A stretch of 64,000 nucleotides of DNA, from contig CAJQGX010000039.1 in the NCBI GenBank assembly GCA_905478035.1, forward strand, positions 1 through 64,000, in the 5' to 3' direction. Source of the stretch: an uncultured SAR86 cluster bacterium (GTDB lineage: Bacteria > Pseudomonadota > Gammaproteobacteria > Magnimaribacterales > D2472). A program made the position numbers and the translations under genes. Below, one piece after another: positions 47,031 to 55,581 of this stretch; the stretch's first letter is position 1; every line of letters starts with the position of its first letter. The notes under the pieces are model-generated. The model was not told the DNA's origin. It did not search any database and saw only the letters and a list, made by a program, of their open reading frames with translations.

Positions 47031-47348
47031 ATTTATTAAGTCTCTTTTATTTTTTACTGTCTCAAATTTCTTAGCTTCTGGAAGTGGCTCTTTTGCCTCT
47101 GTAATATTTTCATAAACTTCTGAAAGACGAGCATTAATTTCAATAAACTCAATCTGATCTTCTGGCAATTCATCTTCTGATAAAATTGCATCAATAGGAC
47201 ATTCTGGCTCACATAAAGCACAGTCAATACACTCATCTGGATGAATTACAAGAAAATCAGGACCTTCATAAAAACAATCTACAGGACACACCTCGACACA
47301 ATCAGTATATTTGCATTTTATACATGCTTCAGTAACAACAAAGGTCAT
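47025..47348 (-). CDS. fdxA: seven-iron ferredoxin FdxA
   Basis: Small electron carrier with one [3Fe-4S] and one [4Fe-4S] cluster. The 107 aa carry the two cysteine sets [14 protein letters not shown] and [12 protein letters not shown] plus the [16 protein letters not shown] loop between them, the Azotobacter ferredoxin I type. In pseudomonads it lies between rpoS and mutS upstream of recA; here it is convergent with the DUF368 gene and divergent from recA, with rpoS, mutS and cinA all gone. Confidence 0.97.
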   Translation of the reverse strand: MTFVVTEACIKCKYTDCVEVCPVDCFYEGPDFLVIHPDECIDCALCEPECPIDAILSEDELPEDQIEFIEINARLSEVYENITEAKEPLPEAKKFETVKNKRDLINL

Positions 47349-47421
47349 ATAATTTTATCCAAAATAAAGTATTATCAAATGGAGACTTTAAGATAAAACA
47401 AGAAAAAAATATACTTTAAAG

Positions 47422-47449
47422 TTGTAAATTTCTTAAATAGTAATATACT
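47422..47449 (+). promoter_or_regulatory. putative recA promoter
   Basis: TTGTAA (47422-47427), 16-nt spacer, TATACT (47444-47449). The -10 hexamer overlaps the SOS box, so a bound repressor would block polymerase. Confidence 0.5.
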
Positions 47450-47465
47450 GTATAAATATACAGTA
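47446..47465 (+). promoter_or_regulatory. LexA (SOS) box of recA
   Basis: TACTGTATAAATATACAGTA is a near-perfect 20-bp palindrome of the gammaproteobacterial LexA type (CTGT-N8-ACAG). It overlaps the recA -10 box and ends 12 nt before the ATG, just ahead of the AAAGGAGA ribosome site. A LexA repressor of the E. coli class must therefore be encoded elsewhere. Confidence 0.88.
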
Positions 47466-47477
47466 AAGGAGATTAAG

Positions 47478-48494
47478 ATGGCTAAATCAAAAGATGTAGG
47501 TAATAAAACACTAAAAGATACACTTGCGGATATCGACAGTCATTTCGGTAAAGGCACCGTTATGAGAATGGGAGATAGGGAGATATTAGATATCCCATCT
47601 ATTTCTACTGGTTCTGTAGGGTTAGATATTGCACTTGGAATTGGTGGTATCCCAAAAGGAAGAGTAACTGAAATATATGGGCCTGAGTCTTCTGGAAAGA
47701 CAACTTTAACACTTCAGATAATTGCTCAATGCCAAAAAGATGGAGGAACATGCGCATTTATAGATGCTGAACATGCTCTCGATCCTCAGTATGCAGAAAA
47801 GTTAGGTGTTAATGTCGATGAATTATTACTTTCTCAACCAGATACAGGAGAGCAAGCACTAGAGGTTGCTGATATGTTAGTTAAATCAAAAAGTGTTGAT
47901 TTAGTTATCATTGATTCTGTTGCTGCATTAGTTCCAAGAGCAGAAATTGAAGGTGAAATGGGCGATCATCATGTAGGTTTACAGGCAAGACTGATGTCAC
48001 AAGCGTTAAGAAAAATAACTGGCAATATCCAAAGATCAGGAGCAACTGTTGTTTTTATTAACCAGATAAGAATGAAAATTGGTGTTATGTTTGGAAGTCC
48101 TGAGACTACTACAGGTGGTAATGCTTTAAAATTTTACTCTTCAGTAAGACTAGACATTAGAAGGATTGGTGCTGTTAAAGAGGGAGATGAAATAATGGGT
48201 AACGAAACAAGGGTAAAAGTTGTTAAAAATAAAGTTTCACCTCCATTCAAACAAGCTGAATTCCAAATAATGTATGGCCAAGGAATAAATTCTGAGGGCG
48301 AAATACTAGACTATGGAAATAAATTAGGATTAATAGAAAAGTCTGGAGCATTTTATAAATTGAATGGTGAAACCATTGGACAAGGGAAAGCAAAGGCAGG
48401 ATTATTCCTTAAAGAAAATGCAAAAATTCGTGAAAATCTTCTTGAAGAAATACGTAAAGAATATATAGCAAGCAAAGCAAAATCTACAAAGTAG
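47478..48494 (+). CDS. recA: recombinase RecA
   Basis: Forms filaments on single-stranded DNA for strand exchange and SOS induction. The 338 aa contain Walker A ([13 protein letters not shown], about 69-81), DAEHALDP, Walker B region [22 protein letters not shown], loop 2 ([27 protein letters not shown]) in family form, and [14 protein letters not shown]. Strong AAAGGAGA ribosome site, unusual among the weak sites of this window. recX, which often follows, is absent. A clear terminator follows the stop. Confidence 0.98.
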   Translation: MAKSKDVGNKTLKDTLADIDSHFGKGTVMRMGDREILDIPSISTGSVGLDIALGIGGIPKGRVTEIYGPESSGKTTLTLQIIAQCQKDGGTCAFIDAEHALDPQYAEKLGVNVDELLLSQPDTGEQALEVADMLVKSKSVDLVIIDSVAALVPRAEIEGEMGDHHVGLQARLMSQALRKITGNIQRSGATVVFINQIRMKIGVMFGSPETTTGGNALKFYSSVRLDIRRIGAVKEGDEIMGNETRVKVVKNKVSPPFKQAEFQIMYGQGINSEGEILDYGNKLGLIEKSGAFYKLNGETIGQGKAKAGLFLKENAKIRENLLEEIRKEYIASKAKSTK

Positions 48495-48512
48495 TTTTTT
48501 GTTGATACACTA

Positions 48513-48547
48513 ATCCCTATTAATTAATTTTTAATAGGGATTTTTTT
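48513..48547 (+). terminator. Rho-independent terminator after recA, abutting the next start codon
   Basis: An 11-bp perfect stem ATCCCTATTAA/TTAATAGGGAT (48513-48523 with 48531-48541), 7-nt loop, and a run of T from 48541 to 48547. The ATG of the thiolase follows at 48548 with no space between. The only Shine-Dalgarno-like bases for that gene (AGGGA) are in the 3' arm of the stem. Confidence 0.85.
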
Positions 48548-49726
48548 ATGGCTCAAAACGCATACATAGTATCAGCAGTTAGAACAGCTGGTGGAAAAAA
48601 GAATGGAAAGCTAAGTGGATGGCATCCTGCAGATTTAGGAGCCAAAGTATTAGATGAACTAGTTTATCAAACAGGCATTGACCCTAAAGATATTGATGAT
48701 GTTATTTTTGGCTGTGTAGATCAAGTAGGAGCTCAATCAGGTAATCTCGCAAGAAATTCAGTTTTAGCGTCTAGTCTTCCAGAATCAGTTCCAGGAACAA
48801 CCGTAGACAGACAGTGTGGCTCATCTCAACAAGCAATTCATTTTGCAGCACAGGCAGTTATGTCTGGTACTCAAGATGTTGTGATTGCTGGAGGAGTTGA
48901 AGCAATGTCAATGGTGCCAATCGGTGCTAGTGTAAAAGATGGCTTTGATGCTGGTCATGGATTTCCTTTCAATGCCGATGGAATAGCTGCAAGGTATCCA
49001 GATATATTTTTCTCGCAATTTACAGGAGCTGAATTGGTTGCTGATAAATGGAAGTTATCTAGAGAAGCACTAGATGCCTTCGCACTTGAAAGCCATCAAA
49101 AAGCTAAGCACGCTACTGAAATGAAATATTTTGATTTAGAAATACTTCCTTTGGCTGGTAAGAATGAGCATAACGATACTGATTTGGTCTTAGCTGATGA
49201 AGGTATTAGATTTGATGCCTCCTTAGATGCACTTTCTGGTCTTAAAACTGTTGTAGAAGGTGGGGTTATTACTGCAGGAAATGCTAGTCAGATTACTGAT
49301 GGCGCAGCTGCAATTATGATTTGTAATGATGCTGGTTTAAAAAAAATCAAGTCAGATCCAAGAGCAAAAATTACTGCACTTTCTGTTGTGGGTGATGATC
49401 CTGTTTTCATGCTTACTGGTCCAATACCTGCATCTCATAAAGTATTATCAAGAGCAAATCTATCTATTGATGATATGAATCTTTATGAAGTAAATGAAGC
49501 ATTTGCTCCAGTTCCATTAGCATGGGCAAAAGAACTAAACGCTGATATGACTAAGCTTAATGTAAATGGTGGAGCTATGGCGCTTGGACATCCATTAGGC
49601 GCTACAGGGGCCAAACTAATGACTACCATGTTACATGAGCTAGAGAGAAGAGAGGGTAAATATGCTCTTCAGGCTATATGTGAAGGTGGTGGAACTGCCA
49701 ATGCCACGATAATAGAAAGACTCTAA
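48548..49726 (+). CDS. acetyl-CoA C-acetyltransferase (thiolase)
   Basis: Thiolase II-type enzyme that condenses or cleaves acyl-CoA/acetyl-CoA. The 392 aa have the nucleophilic Cys in DRQCGSSQQA (C90), the NEAFAPVPLAWAKE segment, GGAMALGHPLGATGA with the catalytic His, and a C-terminal second Cys in ICEGGGTANATII. This CEGGG form is common in FadA-like acetyltransferases of beta-oxidation, but the exact substrate cannot be told; no fadB or hydratase lies nearby. The start is fixed by homology at the base after the recA terminator. Confidence 0.93.
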   Translation: MAQNAYIVSAVRTAGGKKNGKLSGWHPADLGAKVLDELVYQTGIDPKDIDDVIFGCVDQVGAQSGNLARNSVLASSLPESVPGTTVDRQCGSSQQAIHFAAQAVMSGTQDVVIAGGVEAMSMVPIGASVKDGFDAGHGFPFNADGIAARYPDIFFSQFTGAELVADKWKLSREALDAFALESHQKAKHATEMKYFDLEILPLAGKNEHNDTDLVLADEGIRFDASLDALSGLKTVVEGGVITAGNASQITDGAAAIMICNDAGLKKIKSDPRAKITALSVVGDDPVFMLTGPIPASHKVLSRANLSIDDMNLYEVNEAFAPVPLAWAKELNADMTKLNVNGGAMALGHPLGATGAKLMTTMLHELERREGKYALQAICEGGGTANATIIERL

Positions 49727-49766
49727 AATATATACAAATGCTTAGTATTATATTTTTTGTACAACT

Positions 49767-49783
49767 CTATATCTTTGATATAG
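49767..49783 (+). repeat. inverted repeat upstream of the SPFH gene, with a -10-like site
   Basis: CTATATC/GATATAG with a 3-nt loop lies in the 84-nt gap after the thiolase. TATAGT (49779-49784) overlaps it and could be the -10 box of the next gene. No T-run follows, so a terminator is unlikely. Confidence 0.3.
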
Positions 49784-49810
49784 TTAAATAAACTACATAT
49801 TATAAATATT

Positions 49811-50734
49811 ATGATTTCAACATTTCAAATTTTTCTTTTCTTTGTTTTCTTCTTAACAATTACTGTTCTTTATCTTGGAATTAAAGTTGTTCCTCAATCT
49901 AAAGTTTATGTGATTGAACGTTTTGGTAAATATACCAAAACTCTGGAATCTGGATTATCAATAATTGTTCCATTTGTTGATAGTGTTGCTCATAAAGTTG
50001 ATATCCTTGAAAGACAATTACCTAAATTTCAAATATCTGTAATCACAAAAGACAACGTAGAAGTTGGACTTGTATCTACAGTATTTTTTAGAGTTTTAGA
50101 TGCTTCTAAATCTGTTTATAGAATTAAAAATATTGATCTTGCAATTGAAAATACAGCGATTTCTGTAATCAGATCTGCTGCTGGTCAATTAGAGCTCGAT
50201 GATCTTCAATCATCCAGGGAGTCAATGAATTCAGAAATCAAAGATCGACTTGTTAAGGCAGCAGAAATTTGGGGTGTTGAAGTAACAAGAACAGAAATTC
50301 TTGATGTTCTTGTAGATGAGCAAACAAAAGAATCACAAAGACAACAGTTAAATGCTGAAAGAGAAAGAAGGGCAACGATTGCAACAGCTGAGGGTAATAA
50401 AAGAAGTATAGAGCTAAATGCTGATGCACAGTTATACGAGGCTCGCAAAGTTGCTGAAGCTGTTAAAGTATCTGCTGATGCCGAGGCTTATGCTGTCAAA
50501 ATAAAAGCTGATGCTGATGCAGAACAAACTAGAGTTGTAGGAAAGGCTATTAAAGATGATGGTCAGCCAGCTATAAATTATGAAATCATGAAAAGACAAG
50601 TTGATGGTTTAACTGCAATTGCTTCATCAGGCCAGTCAAAAACATTAGTAGTTCCATCTGATGTAACAAAAGCTCTTGGAAGTCTAGAGTTATTGTTAGG
50701 ATCAATAACTGATAAGCCTACTAGTAATGATTAG
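49811..50734 (+). CDS. qmcA: SPFH/stomatin family protein QmcA
   Basis: Band-7 protein anchored in the inner membrane that forms large oligomeric microdomains; in E. coli QmcA partners an NfeD-type protein and touches on FtsH protease control. The 307 aa start with a membrane helix (about 4-24), then the SPFH domain (VVPQSKVYVIERFGKYTKTLESGL through ...VEVTRTEILDV, split in the usual way), and a long Ala/Glu-rich coiled coil (about 165-250). The NfeD partner overlaps its 3' end by 8 nt. Length matches E. coli (305 aa). Confidence 0.95.
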   Translation: MISTFQIFLFFVFFLTITVLYLGIKVVPQSKVYVIERFGKYTKTLESGLSIIVPFVDSVAHKVDILERQLPKFQISVITKDNVEVGLVSTVFFRVLDASKSVYRIKNIDLAIENTAISVIRSAAGQLELDDLQSSRESMNSEIKDRLVKAAEIWGVEVTRTEILDVLVDEQTKESQRQQLNAERERRATIATAEGNKRSIELNADAQLYEARKVAEAVKVSADAEAYAVKIKADADAEQTRVVGKAIKDDGQPAINYEIMKRQVDGLTAIASSGQSKTLVVPSDVTKALGSLELLLGSITDKPTSND

Positions 50735-51011
50735 TCTTTTAGAAAATCCTGATATTTGGCTAATCTCTGGAATTGTTTTAATGATAATTGAAGTTTTTTT
50801 TGGTTCTCTTGTTATATTCTTGCCAGTTGGCATGGCATCGTTGATAGTTGGATTAATTTATAAATTTCAAAATAATTTCGAACTTAACATAATTGAAAAT
50901 TGGGCCTATGCACTAGTACTGTGGGGAATAATTTCAATTATTATTTCTTATCTTATTCAAAGATATTTTAAAAATAATCAAGATGGAAACAAAGATATTA
51001 ATTCCTATTGA
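50727..51011 (+). CDS. NfeD-like membrane protein, short (partner of QmcA)
   Basis: Companion of SPFH proteins, normally an inner-membrane hairpin followed by a soluble OB-fold. This 94-aa product has the three membrane segments (about 12-32, 33-50 and 64-82, with IEVFFGSLVIFLPVGMASLIVGL) but the OB-fold that should follow is missing: the chain ends in a charged tail of about 12 residues. Overlap with qmcA and the segment pattern support the call; it resembles E. coli YbbJ in its first half. Confidence 0.8.
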   Translation: MISLLENPDIWLISGIVLMIIEVFFGSLVIFLPVGMASLIVGLIYKFQNNFELNIIENWAYALVLWGIISIIISYLIQRYFKNNQDGNKDINSY

Positions 51012-51016
51012 TTAAC

Positions 51017-52291
51017 CTACTTAAAAAAATCTAATATTGTTTTTAAATTAGAAATATCATTTAAAGAAGAATCTCCGCTCCTGGATTTCAACTCAACCTC
51101 ATTTGTTTCAATATATTGCTTACCAATTACAATATTTAGAGGCACACCTATCAGTTCTGAATCTTTCATTTTAGTCCCATAACCATCTTTTCGGTCATCA
51201 AGAAGAACATCGTATCCCATCTCTTGAAGATCCTTATAAAGTTTTAATGAGGCTTCTGCAATTTGTTGATCTTTTTCATAACCAATTGCAATAATATTTA
51301 TATCAAATGGTGAAATACTATGAGGCCATATGATTCCCTTGTCATCATTATTTTGCTCAATAGCTGCAGCAACTAATCTCGAGACTCCAACTCCATAACA
51401 CCCCATATGAAGAGTTGAAGCTTTGCCTTCATTATTTAGTACATTAGCTTTCATGTCTTCGGCATAAACTTTTCCTAATTTAAATATATGACCAACTTCG
51501 ATCCCTTTTTTAATTTGGATAGTGCCTTTACCATCTGGTGAAGGCTTACCTTCTAGAGATGAAATATCCTCTCCTTCTTTTAAAAGAAGCTCAGTATTGA
51601 TTGCAAATTCAGATTCACTACTAATTGCAATTGTATCTTCACCAGTTTCTGCAAGAACATGGAATTCCTCAGAGGCATCTCCACCAATAGCACCAGAGTC
51701 GGCTGCAACAATCTTATAATCTAATCCAATTCTTTCAAGAATATTTTTATAGGTATTTCGCATAGTTAAATAAGTAGACTGAAGACATGCCTCATCAATA
51801 TTAAAACTATAGGAATCTTTCATTAAAAATTCTCTTCCTCTCATTACTCCATATCTTGGTCTAACTTCATCTCTAAATTTTGTTTGAATTTGATATATAT
51901 TTAGTGGAAGTTCTTTATAACTCTTTACATTGTTTCTAATTAAATCAGTTATAACTTCCTCATGTGTTGGACCTAAACAGAAATCTCTTTCATGCCTGTC
52001 TTTAATTCTTAAAAGCTCAGGACCCATTTTTTCCCATCTATTTGTTTCATTCCATAATTCTTTAGGCTGAACCATTGGCATTAGAACTTCTTGTGCTCCA
52101 GATGCATCCATTTCCTCTCTTACAATATTTTCAATTTTTCTAAGTACCTTTAGACCCAATGGGAGCCATGTGTATATTCCTGAGGCAACTTTTCTTACCA
52201 AACCAGCTCTGAGCATTAATTTATGGCTTATAACCTCAGCTTCTTTAGGTGCGTCTTTAAGTGTTGGCAGTAATAGTTTTGATAACAACAT
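51017..52291 (-). CDS. proS: prolyl-tRNA synthetase without the INS editing domain
   Basis: Charges tRNA-Pro. Class II motifs are intact: motif 1 region ([20 protein letters not shown]), motif 2 ([21 protein letters not shown] in part) and motif 3 ([19 protein letters not shown]), then the anticodon domain. Sequence is gamma-type throughout, but after AINTEL (about 231-236) only some 14 residues precede [22 protein letters not shown] (from about 249). In E. coli that gap holds the roughly 180-residue INS domain that hydrolyses Ala-tRNA-Pro. Total 424 aa against 572. Editing must come from a free-standing protein or be absent. Confidence 0.95.
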   Translation of the reverse strand: MLLSKLLLPTLKDAPKEAEVISHKLMLRAGLVRKVASGIYTWLPLGLKVLRKIENIVREEMDASGAQEVLMPMVQPKELWNETNRWEKMGPELLRIKDRHERDFCLGPTHEEVITDLIRNNVKSYKELPLNIYQIQTKFRDEVRPRYGVMRGREFLMKDSYSFNIDEACLQSTYLTMRNTYKNILERIGLDYKIVAADSGAIGGDASEEFHVLAETGEDTIAISSESEFAINTELLLKEGEDISSLEGKPSPDGKGTIQIKKGIEVGHIFKLGKVYAEDMKANVLNNEGKASTLHMGCYGVGVSRLVAAAIEQNNDDKGIIWPHSISPFDINIIAIGYEKDQQIAEASLKLYKDLQEMGYDVLLDDRKDGYGTKMKDSELIGVPLNIVIGKQYIETNEVELKSRSGDSSLNDISNLKTILDFFK

Positions 52292-52325
52292 TTTATTAAT
52301 TTGTTTTATATAAATCCTTATGGTT

Positions 52326-52331
52326 TATAAT
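52326..52331 (+). promoter_or_regulatory. -10 box for the fmdB-aspS-yebC-tol unit
   Basis: Perfect TATAAT in the 62-bp gap between divergent proS and the FmdB gene; RNA would start near 52338. TTGTTT (52301-52306) is upstream but 19 nt away. Weak support. Confidence 0.3.
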
Positions 52332-52353
52332 TTTATCTTTTTTTTAAGTACTT

Positions 52354-52632
52354 ATGCCGATTTATGACTATAAATGTTCAGATTGTGAGCATGAAATTGA
52401 GATAATTCAGAAGTTCAGTGATGAACCAAAAACTTTATGCCCAAAATGCAACAAAGAAAGTTTATTGAAAATGGTATCTGCTCCATCATTTAGATTGAAA
52501 GGCGGTGGTTGGTATGAAACTGATTTCAAAACTGGAAATAAAAAAAATCTATCATCAAATGATGATAAATCATCAAAAAATTCAACATCCGACTCCAAGA
52601 AAGAGTCTAAACAAGATAAGATTACTAAATAA
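52354..52632 (+). CDS. FmdB-family zinc ribbon protein
   Basis: Small putative regulatory protein of unknown role. The 92 aa start with MPIYDYKCSDCEHEIEIIQ and a second Cys pair (LCPKCNKE), making a four-Cys zinc ribbon, then a SAPSFRLKGGGWYETDFK stretch shared by the family, and a Ser/Lys/Asp-rich tail. It lies 13 nt upstream of aspS, a frequent position of FmdB genes in pseudomonads. Confidence 0.92.
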   Translation: MPIYDYKCSDCEHEIEIIQKFSDEPKTLCPKCNKESLLKMVSAPSFRLKGGGWYETDFKTGNKKNLSSNDDKSSKNSTSDSKKESKQDKITK

Positions 52633-52645
52633 ATAAGGAAATATT

Positions 52646-54412
52646 ATGAGATCTCACTATTGTGGAGAAATTACATCCAAGAATCTTGATGAAGATATAA
52701 CAATTTGTGGCTGGATACATAAAAGACGTGATCATGGTGGCGTTATATTCTTAGATGTTAGAGATATTAAGGGAATTTGTCAGGCAGTTATAAATCCCGA
52801 TAATTCTAAGTCATTCGAGATAGCAGAAACTTTAAGAAATGAATTTGTTGTAAAGATATCAGGTAAAGTTAATCAAAGGCTTGAAGGGACAGTAAATAAA
52901 AATATGACTACTGGAGAAGTAGAGATTAATGCTGAGAATATAGTTATTCTAAGTAAGGCAGCCACTCCAGTTTTTCCACTTGATGATTATCAGGATGTTA
53001 ATGAAGATGTTCGCTTAAAGAATAGGGTTTTAGATTTAAGAAGACCTGAGATGAATCATAGGATTGTTACAAGATCAAAAATAAGTTCAACAATAAGAAA
53101 CTATTTAGATTCCAATGAGTTTCATGAAATTGAAACGCCAATTTTAACAAAAGCAACGCCAGAGGGCGCAAGAGATTTTATTCTACCAAGTAGAGTTCAA
53201 TCTGGTAATTTCTTTGCCTTGCCTCAGTCTCCTCAGTTATTTAAACAGTTACTGATGATGGGGGGCTTAGATAAGTATTATCAAGTTGCTAGATGTTTTA
53301 GAGATGAAGATCTTAGAGCAGATCGTCAACCAGAATTTACTCAAATAGATATTGAGGCTTCTTTTGTTGATCAAGAATATATTATGGAAATCGGTGAAAA
53401 TATGGTGAAAGAGCTTGTCCATAAGTTTTGCGGTGATGAATTAGAGACATTTCCTATCTTAGATTGGCATGATTCTATGAGAGATTATGGATGTGATAAA
53501 CCTGACTTAAGAATACCTTTAAAGTTAGTAGAGGTTTCTGAATTAGTTCAAAATGAAGAATTTAAAGTCTTCTCTGAGCCTGCTAAAGATAATAAATCTA
53601 GGGTTGTTGCTCTAAAGATACCAGGTGGTAATTCTCTATCAAGGGGACAGATTGATGAATATACTAAGTTTGTCTCAAAGCTGGGAGCTAAGGGGCTAGC
53701 GTATATCAAGGTCAATGATAAAAGTGATATCGAAAATGGCTTGCAATCACCAATTCTTAAGTTTCTTAAAAGTGAGACTATAGAATCTATCGTATCAGAA
53801 TTAGATTTACAAAATGATGATCTTCTATTCTTTGGTGCAGGTAAAAGTTCTGTTGTAAATTTAAGTATGAGTAGTTTAATTAAAAAAATAGGTGATGATT
53901 TAGATATGTATTCATCTAAATGGTCTCCATGCTGGGTTGTAAACTTCCCAATGTTTGAAAGAAACAGTGAAGGCAACCTTACATCACTTCATCATCCATT
54001 TACTCTTCCAAAGTGTTCTACTAAAGAGTTGACTGAATCAGCAGATACTGCACTAGCTCATGCATATGATGTTGTACTAAATGGATATGAAATTGGAGGA
54101 GGCTCCTTAAGAGTCTTTGACACTGAAATGCAAAAAACAATATTCAATATATTAAATATTACAGAAGAAGAAGCTGATAGTAAGTTTGGTTTCTTATTAA
54201 AAGCTCTCTCATCAGGATGTCCTCCTCATGGAGGAATAGCATTTGGTCTTGATAGGATTGTTATGCTTATAACAGATACTACAAATATTAGAGATGTAAT
54301 TGCATTCCCTAAAACACAGAGTGCAACTTGTTTATTAACTGATGCTCCAAGTAAAGTTGATAGCTCTCAACTAGAAGAACTAAAAATTATAAGTACTCAC
54401 AAGGAAGAGTAG
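52646..54412 (+). CDS. aspS: aspartyl-tRNA synthetase
   Basis: Class IIb synthetase of the bacterial type. The 588 aa have an N-terminal OB-fold for the anticodon ([21 protein letters not shown]), motif 1 region and flipping loop [14 protein letters not shown], motif 2 ([20 protein letters not shown]), the GAD insertion (about 290-410) and motif 3 ([14 protein letters not shown]). Length equals E. coli (590 aa). Whether it is strictly Asp-specific or also charges tRNA-Asn cannot be judged here. Ends 2 nt before yebC. Confidence 0.98.
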   Translation: MRSHYCGEITSKNLDEDITICGWIHKRRDHGGVIFLDVRDIKGICQAVINPDNSKSFEIAETLRNEFVVKISGKVNQRLEGTVNKNMTTGEVEINAENIVILSKAATPVFPLDDYQDVNEDVRLKNRVLDLRRPEMNHRIVTRSKISSTIRNYLDSNEFHEIETPILTKATPEGARDFILPSRVQSGNFFALPQSPQLFKQLLMMGGLDKYYQVARCFRDEDLRADRQPEFTQIDIEASFVDQEYIMEIGENMVKELVHKFCGDELETFPILDWHDSMRDYGCDKPDLRIPLKLVEVSELVQNEEFKVFSEPAKDNKSRVVALKIPGGNSLSRGQIDEYTKFVSKLGAKGLAYIKVNDKSDIENGLQSPILKFLKSETIESIVSELDLQNDDLLFFGAGKSSVVNLSMSSLIKKIGDDLDMYSSKWSPCWVVNFPMFERNSEGNLTSLHHPFTLPKCSTKELTESADTALAHAYDVVLNGYEIGGGSLRVFDTEMQKTIFNILNITEEEADSKFGFLLKALSSGCPPHGGIAFGLDRIVMLITDTTNIRDVIAFPKTQSATCLLTDAPSKVDSSQLEELKIISTHKEE

Positions 54413-54414
54413 AT

Positions 54415-55152
54415 ATGGCAGGACATTCCAAATGGGCGAACATTAAGCATAGAAAGGCTCGTCAAGATGCATCGAGAGGTAAGGTTTGGACTAAAGTTAT
54501 CAGAGAGATAACTGTTGCTGCAAAGGGTGGGCCCGACCCTGATGACAATCCTAGATTAAGATTGGCCCTAGATAAGGCTAATGCAGCAAATATGCCAAAA
54601 GATAATATTAAAAGAGCTATAGAAAAAGGCTCTGGTACTGGTGAAACAGGTGCATTAGAAGAAATTATCTTTGAAGGATATGGGCCAGGTGGTGTTGCAA
54701 TATTGGTAGAAACTATGTCAGATAATAGAAACAGAACTGTTTCTGATGTGCGTCATGCTTTTTCTAAATTTGGAGGTAATCTTGGTACAGATGGGTCTGT
54801 ATCATATCTTTTTAATAAAATTGGGATAATTCATATTTCAAAAGATACTTCTGAAGAGGAGTTGATGGACATTGTATTAGAGTCTGGTGCTGATGATCTT
54901 ATCGATGAAGGAGAATATTTTGAAATTATTACTTCAAGTACTAATTTAAGTAATGTGCTTGAATCATTAAAAAATAATAATATAGATAATATCAATGCAG
55001 AGCTTACCTTGAGGGCAGAGACATCAGTAGCTATTGATCAAGAAATGTCTGAAAAAGTTCTAAAAATCATGGATTTTATGGATGAGCTTGATGATGTGCA
55101 AGAAGTCCATACTAATGCAGAATTTCCTGATAATTTTGAATTAAAAGAGTAA
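54415..55152 (+). CDS. yebC: YebC/PmpR-family protein
   Basis: YebC-type protein, described both as a transcriptional regulator and, more recently in related members, as a ribosome-linked factor. The 245 aa start with the invariant MAGHSKWANIKHRKARQDA and contain NMPKDNIKRAIEKG and EGYGPGGVAILVE. Length equals E. coli (246 aa). In gammaproteobacteria it is followed by ruvC, ruvA and ruvB; here a different nuclease gene follows by 3 nt. Confidence 0.97.
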   Translation: MAGHSKWANIKHRKARQDASRGKVWTKVIREITVAAKGGPDPDDNPRLRLALDKANAANMPKDNIKRAIEKGSGTGETGALEEIIFEGYGPGGVAILVETMSDNRNRTVSDVRHAFSKFGGNLGTDGSVSYLFNKIGIIHISKDTSEEELMDIVLESGADDLIDEGEYFEIITSSTNLSNVLESLKNNNIDNINAELTLRAETSVAIDQEMSEKVLKIMDFMDELDDVQEVHTNAEFPDNFELKE

Positions 55153-55155
55153 ATA

Positions 55156-55581
55156 TTGACTATAAACTCAAGAAATAAAGGCGCAACTTTTGAGAGACAA
55201 ATAGCTAATGCGCTTATTAATGATCTTAATTTAACAAATCCAGTTAAAAGAATACTTGAGCAAACTAGAACTAAAGAACTCCCAGATCTTATGCTGGGTA
55301 ATTGGTGTATAGAATGCAAAGCATATGGAACAGGTGCTGAGCCAAGGCCTGATTGGTGGGATCAAGTCCTAGCATCCTCAAAAGGAGCGGATTTAAAACC
55401 AGCATTAGTTTATAAATTTAATAATAGGCCAATTAAAGTAAGAATTTTGGCCTCATCGATAAACAATGAAATTAAAAATACTTTAGTAACAGTTGATTTA
55501 TTGTGGCCTGATTTTATCCAAATCTTGCTGGAATTATTTCAAAAAGATATTGAGCTTCATGAAAAAAACTTTCAAGCCTAA
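55156..55581 (+). CDS. PD-(D/E)XK nuclease, phage/Hjc resolvase-like, at the ruvCAB locus
   Basis: A 141-aa protein with a complete PD-(D/E)XK active site: helix-1 Glu in KGATFERQIANAL (E13), Asp in LPDLML (D44), and ECK (E53, K55). The rest, including RPDWWDQVLASSKGADLKP and LVYKFNNRPIKVRI, follows the pattern of small archaeal Hjc and phage Holliday-junction resolvase-like nucleases as I remember them. It is not RuvC (no RNase H fold motifs). It fills the place of ruvC-ruvA-ruvB between yebC and ybgC. Start is TTG, 3 nt after yebC; no in-frame ATG comes before the active site. Fold class is firm; junction resolution is inference. Confidence 0.75.
   Translation: MTINSRNKGATFERQIANALINDLNLTNPVKRILEQTRTKELPDLMLGNWCIECKAYGTGAEPRPDWWDQVLASSKGADLKPALVYKFNNRPIKVRILASSINNEIKNTLVTVDLLWPDFIQILLELFQKDIELHEKNFQA

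Noticed and set aside
49767-49783. Hairpin after the thiolase as a Rho-independent terminator
   Set aside because: AT-only-like 7-bp stem with no T-run after it; more likely part of a promoter region.
55493-55558. N-terminal extension of YbgC by 22 codons
   Set aside because: The added residues are unlike YbgC and lie wholly inside the upstream nuclease gene; ATG 55559 gives the family start.
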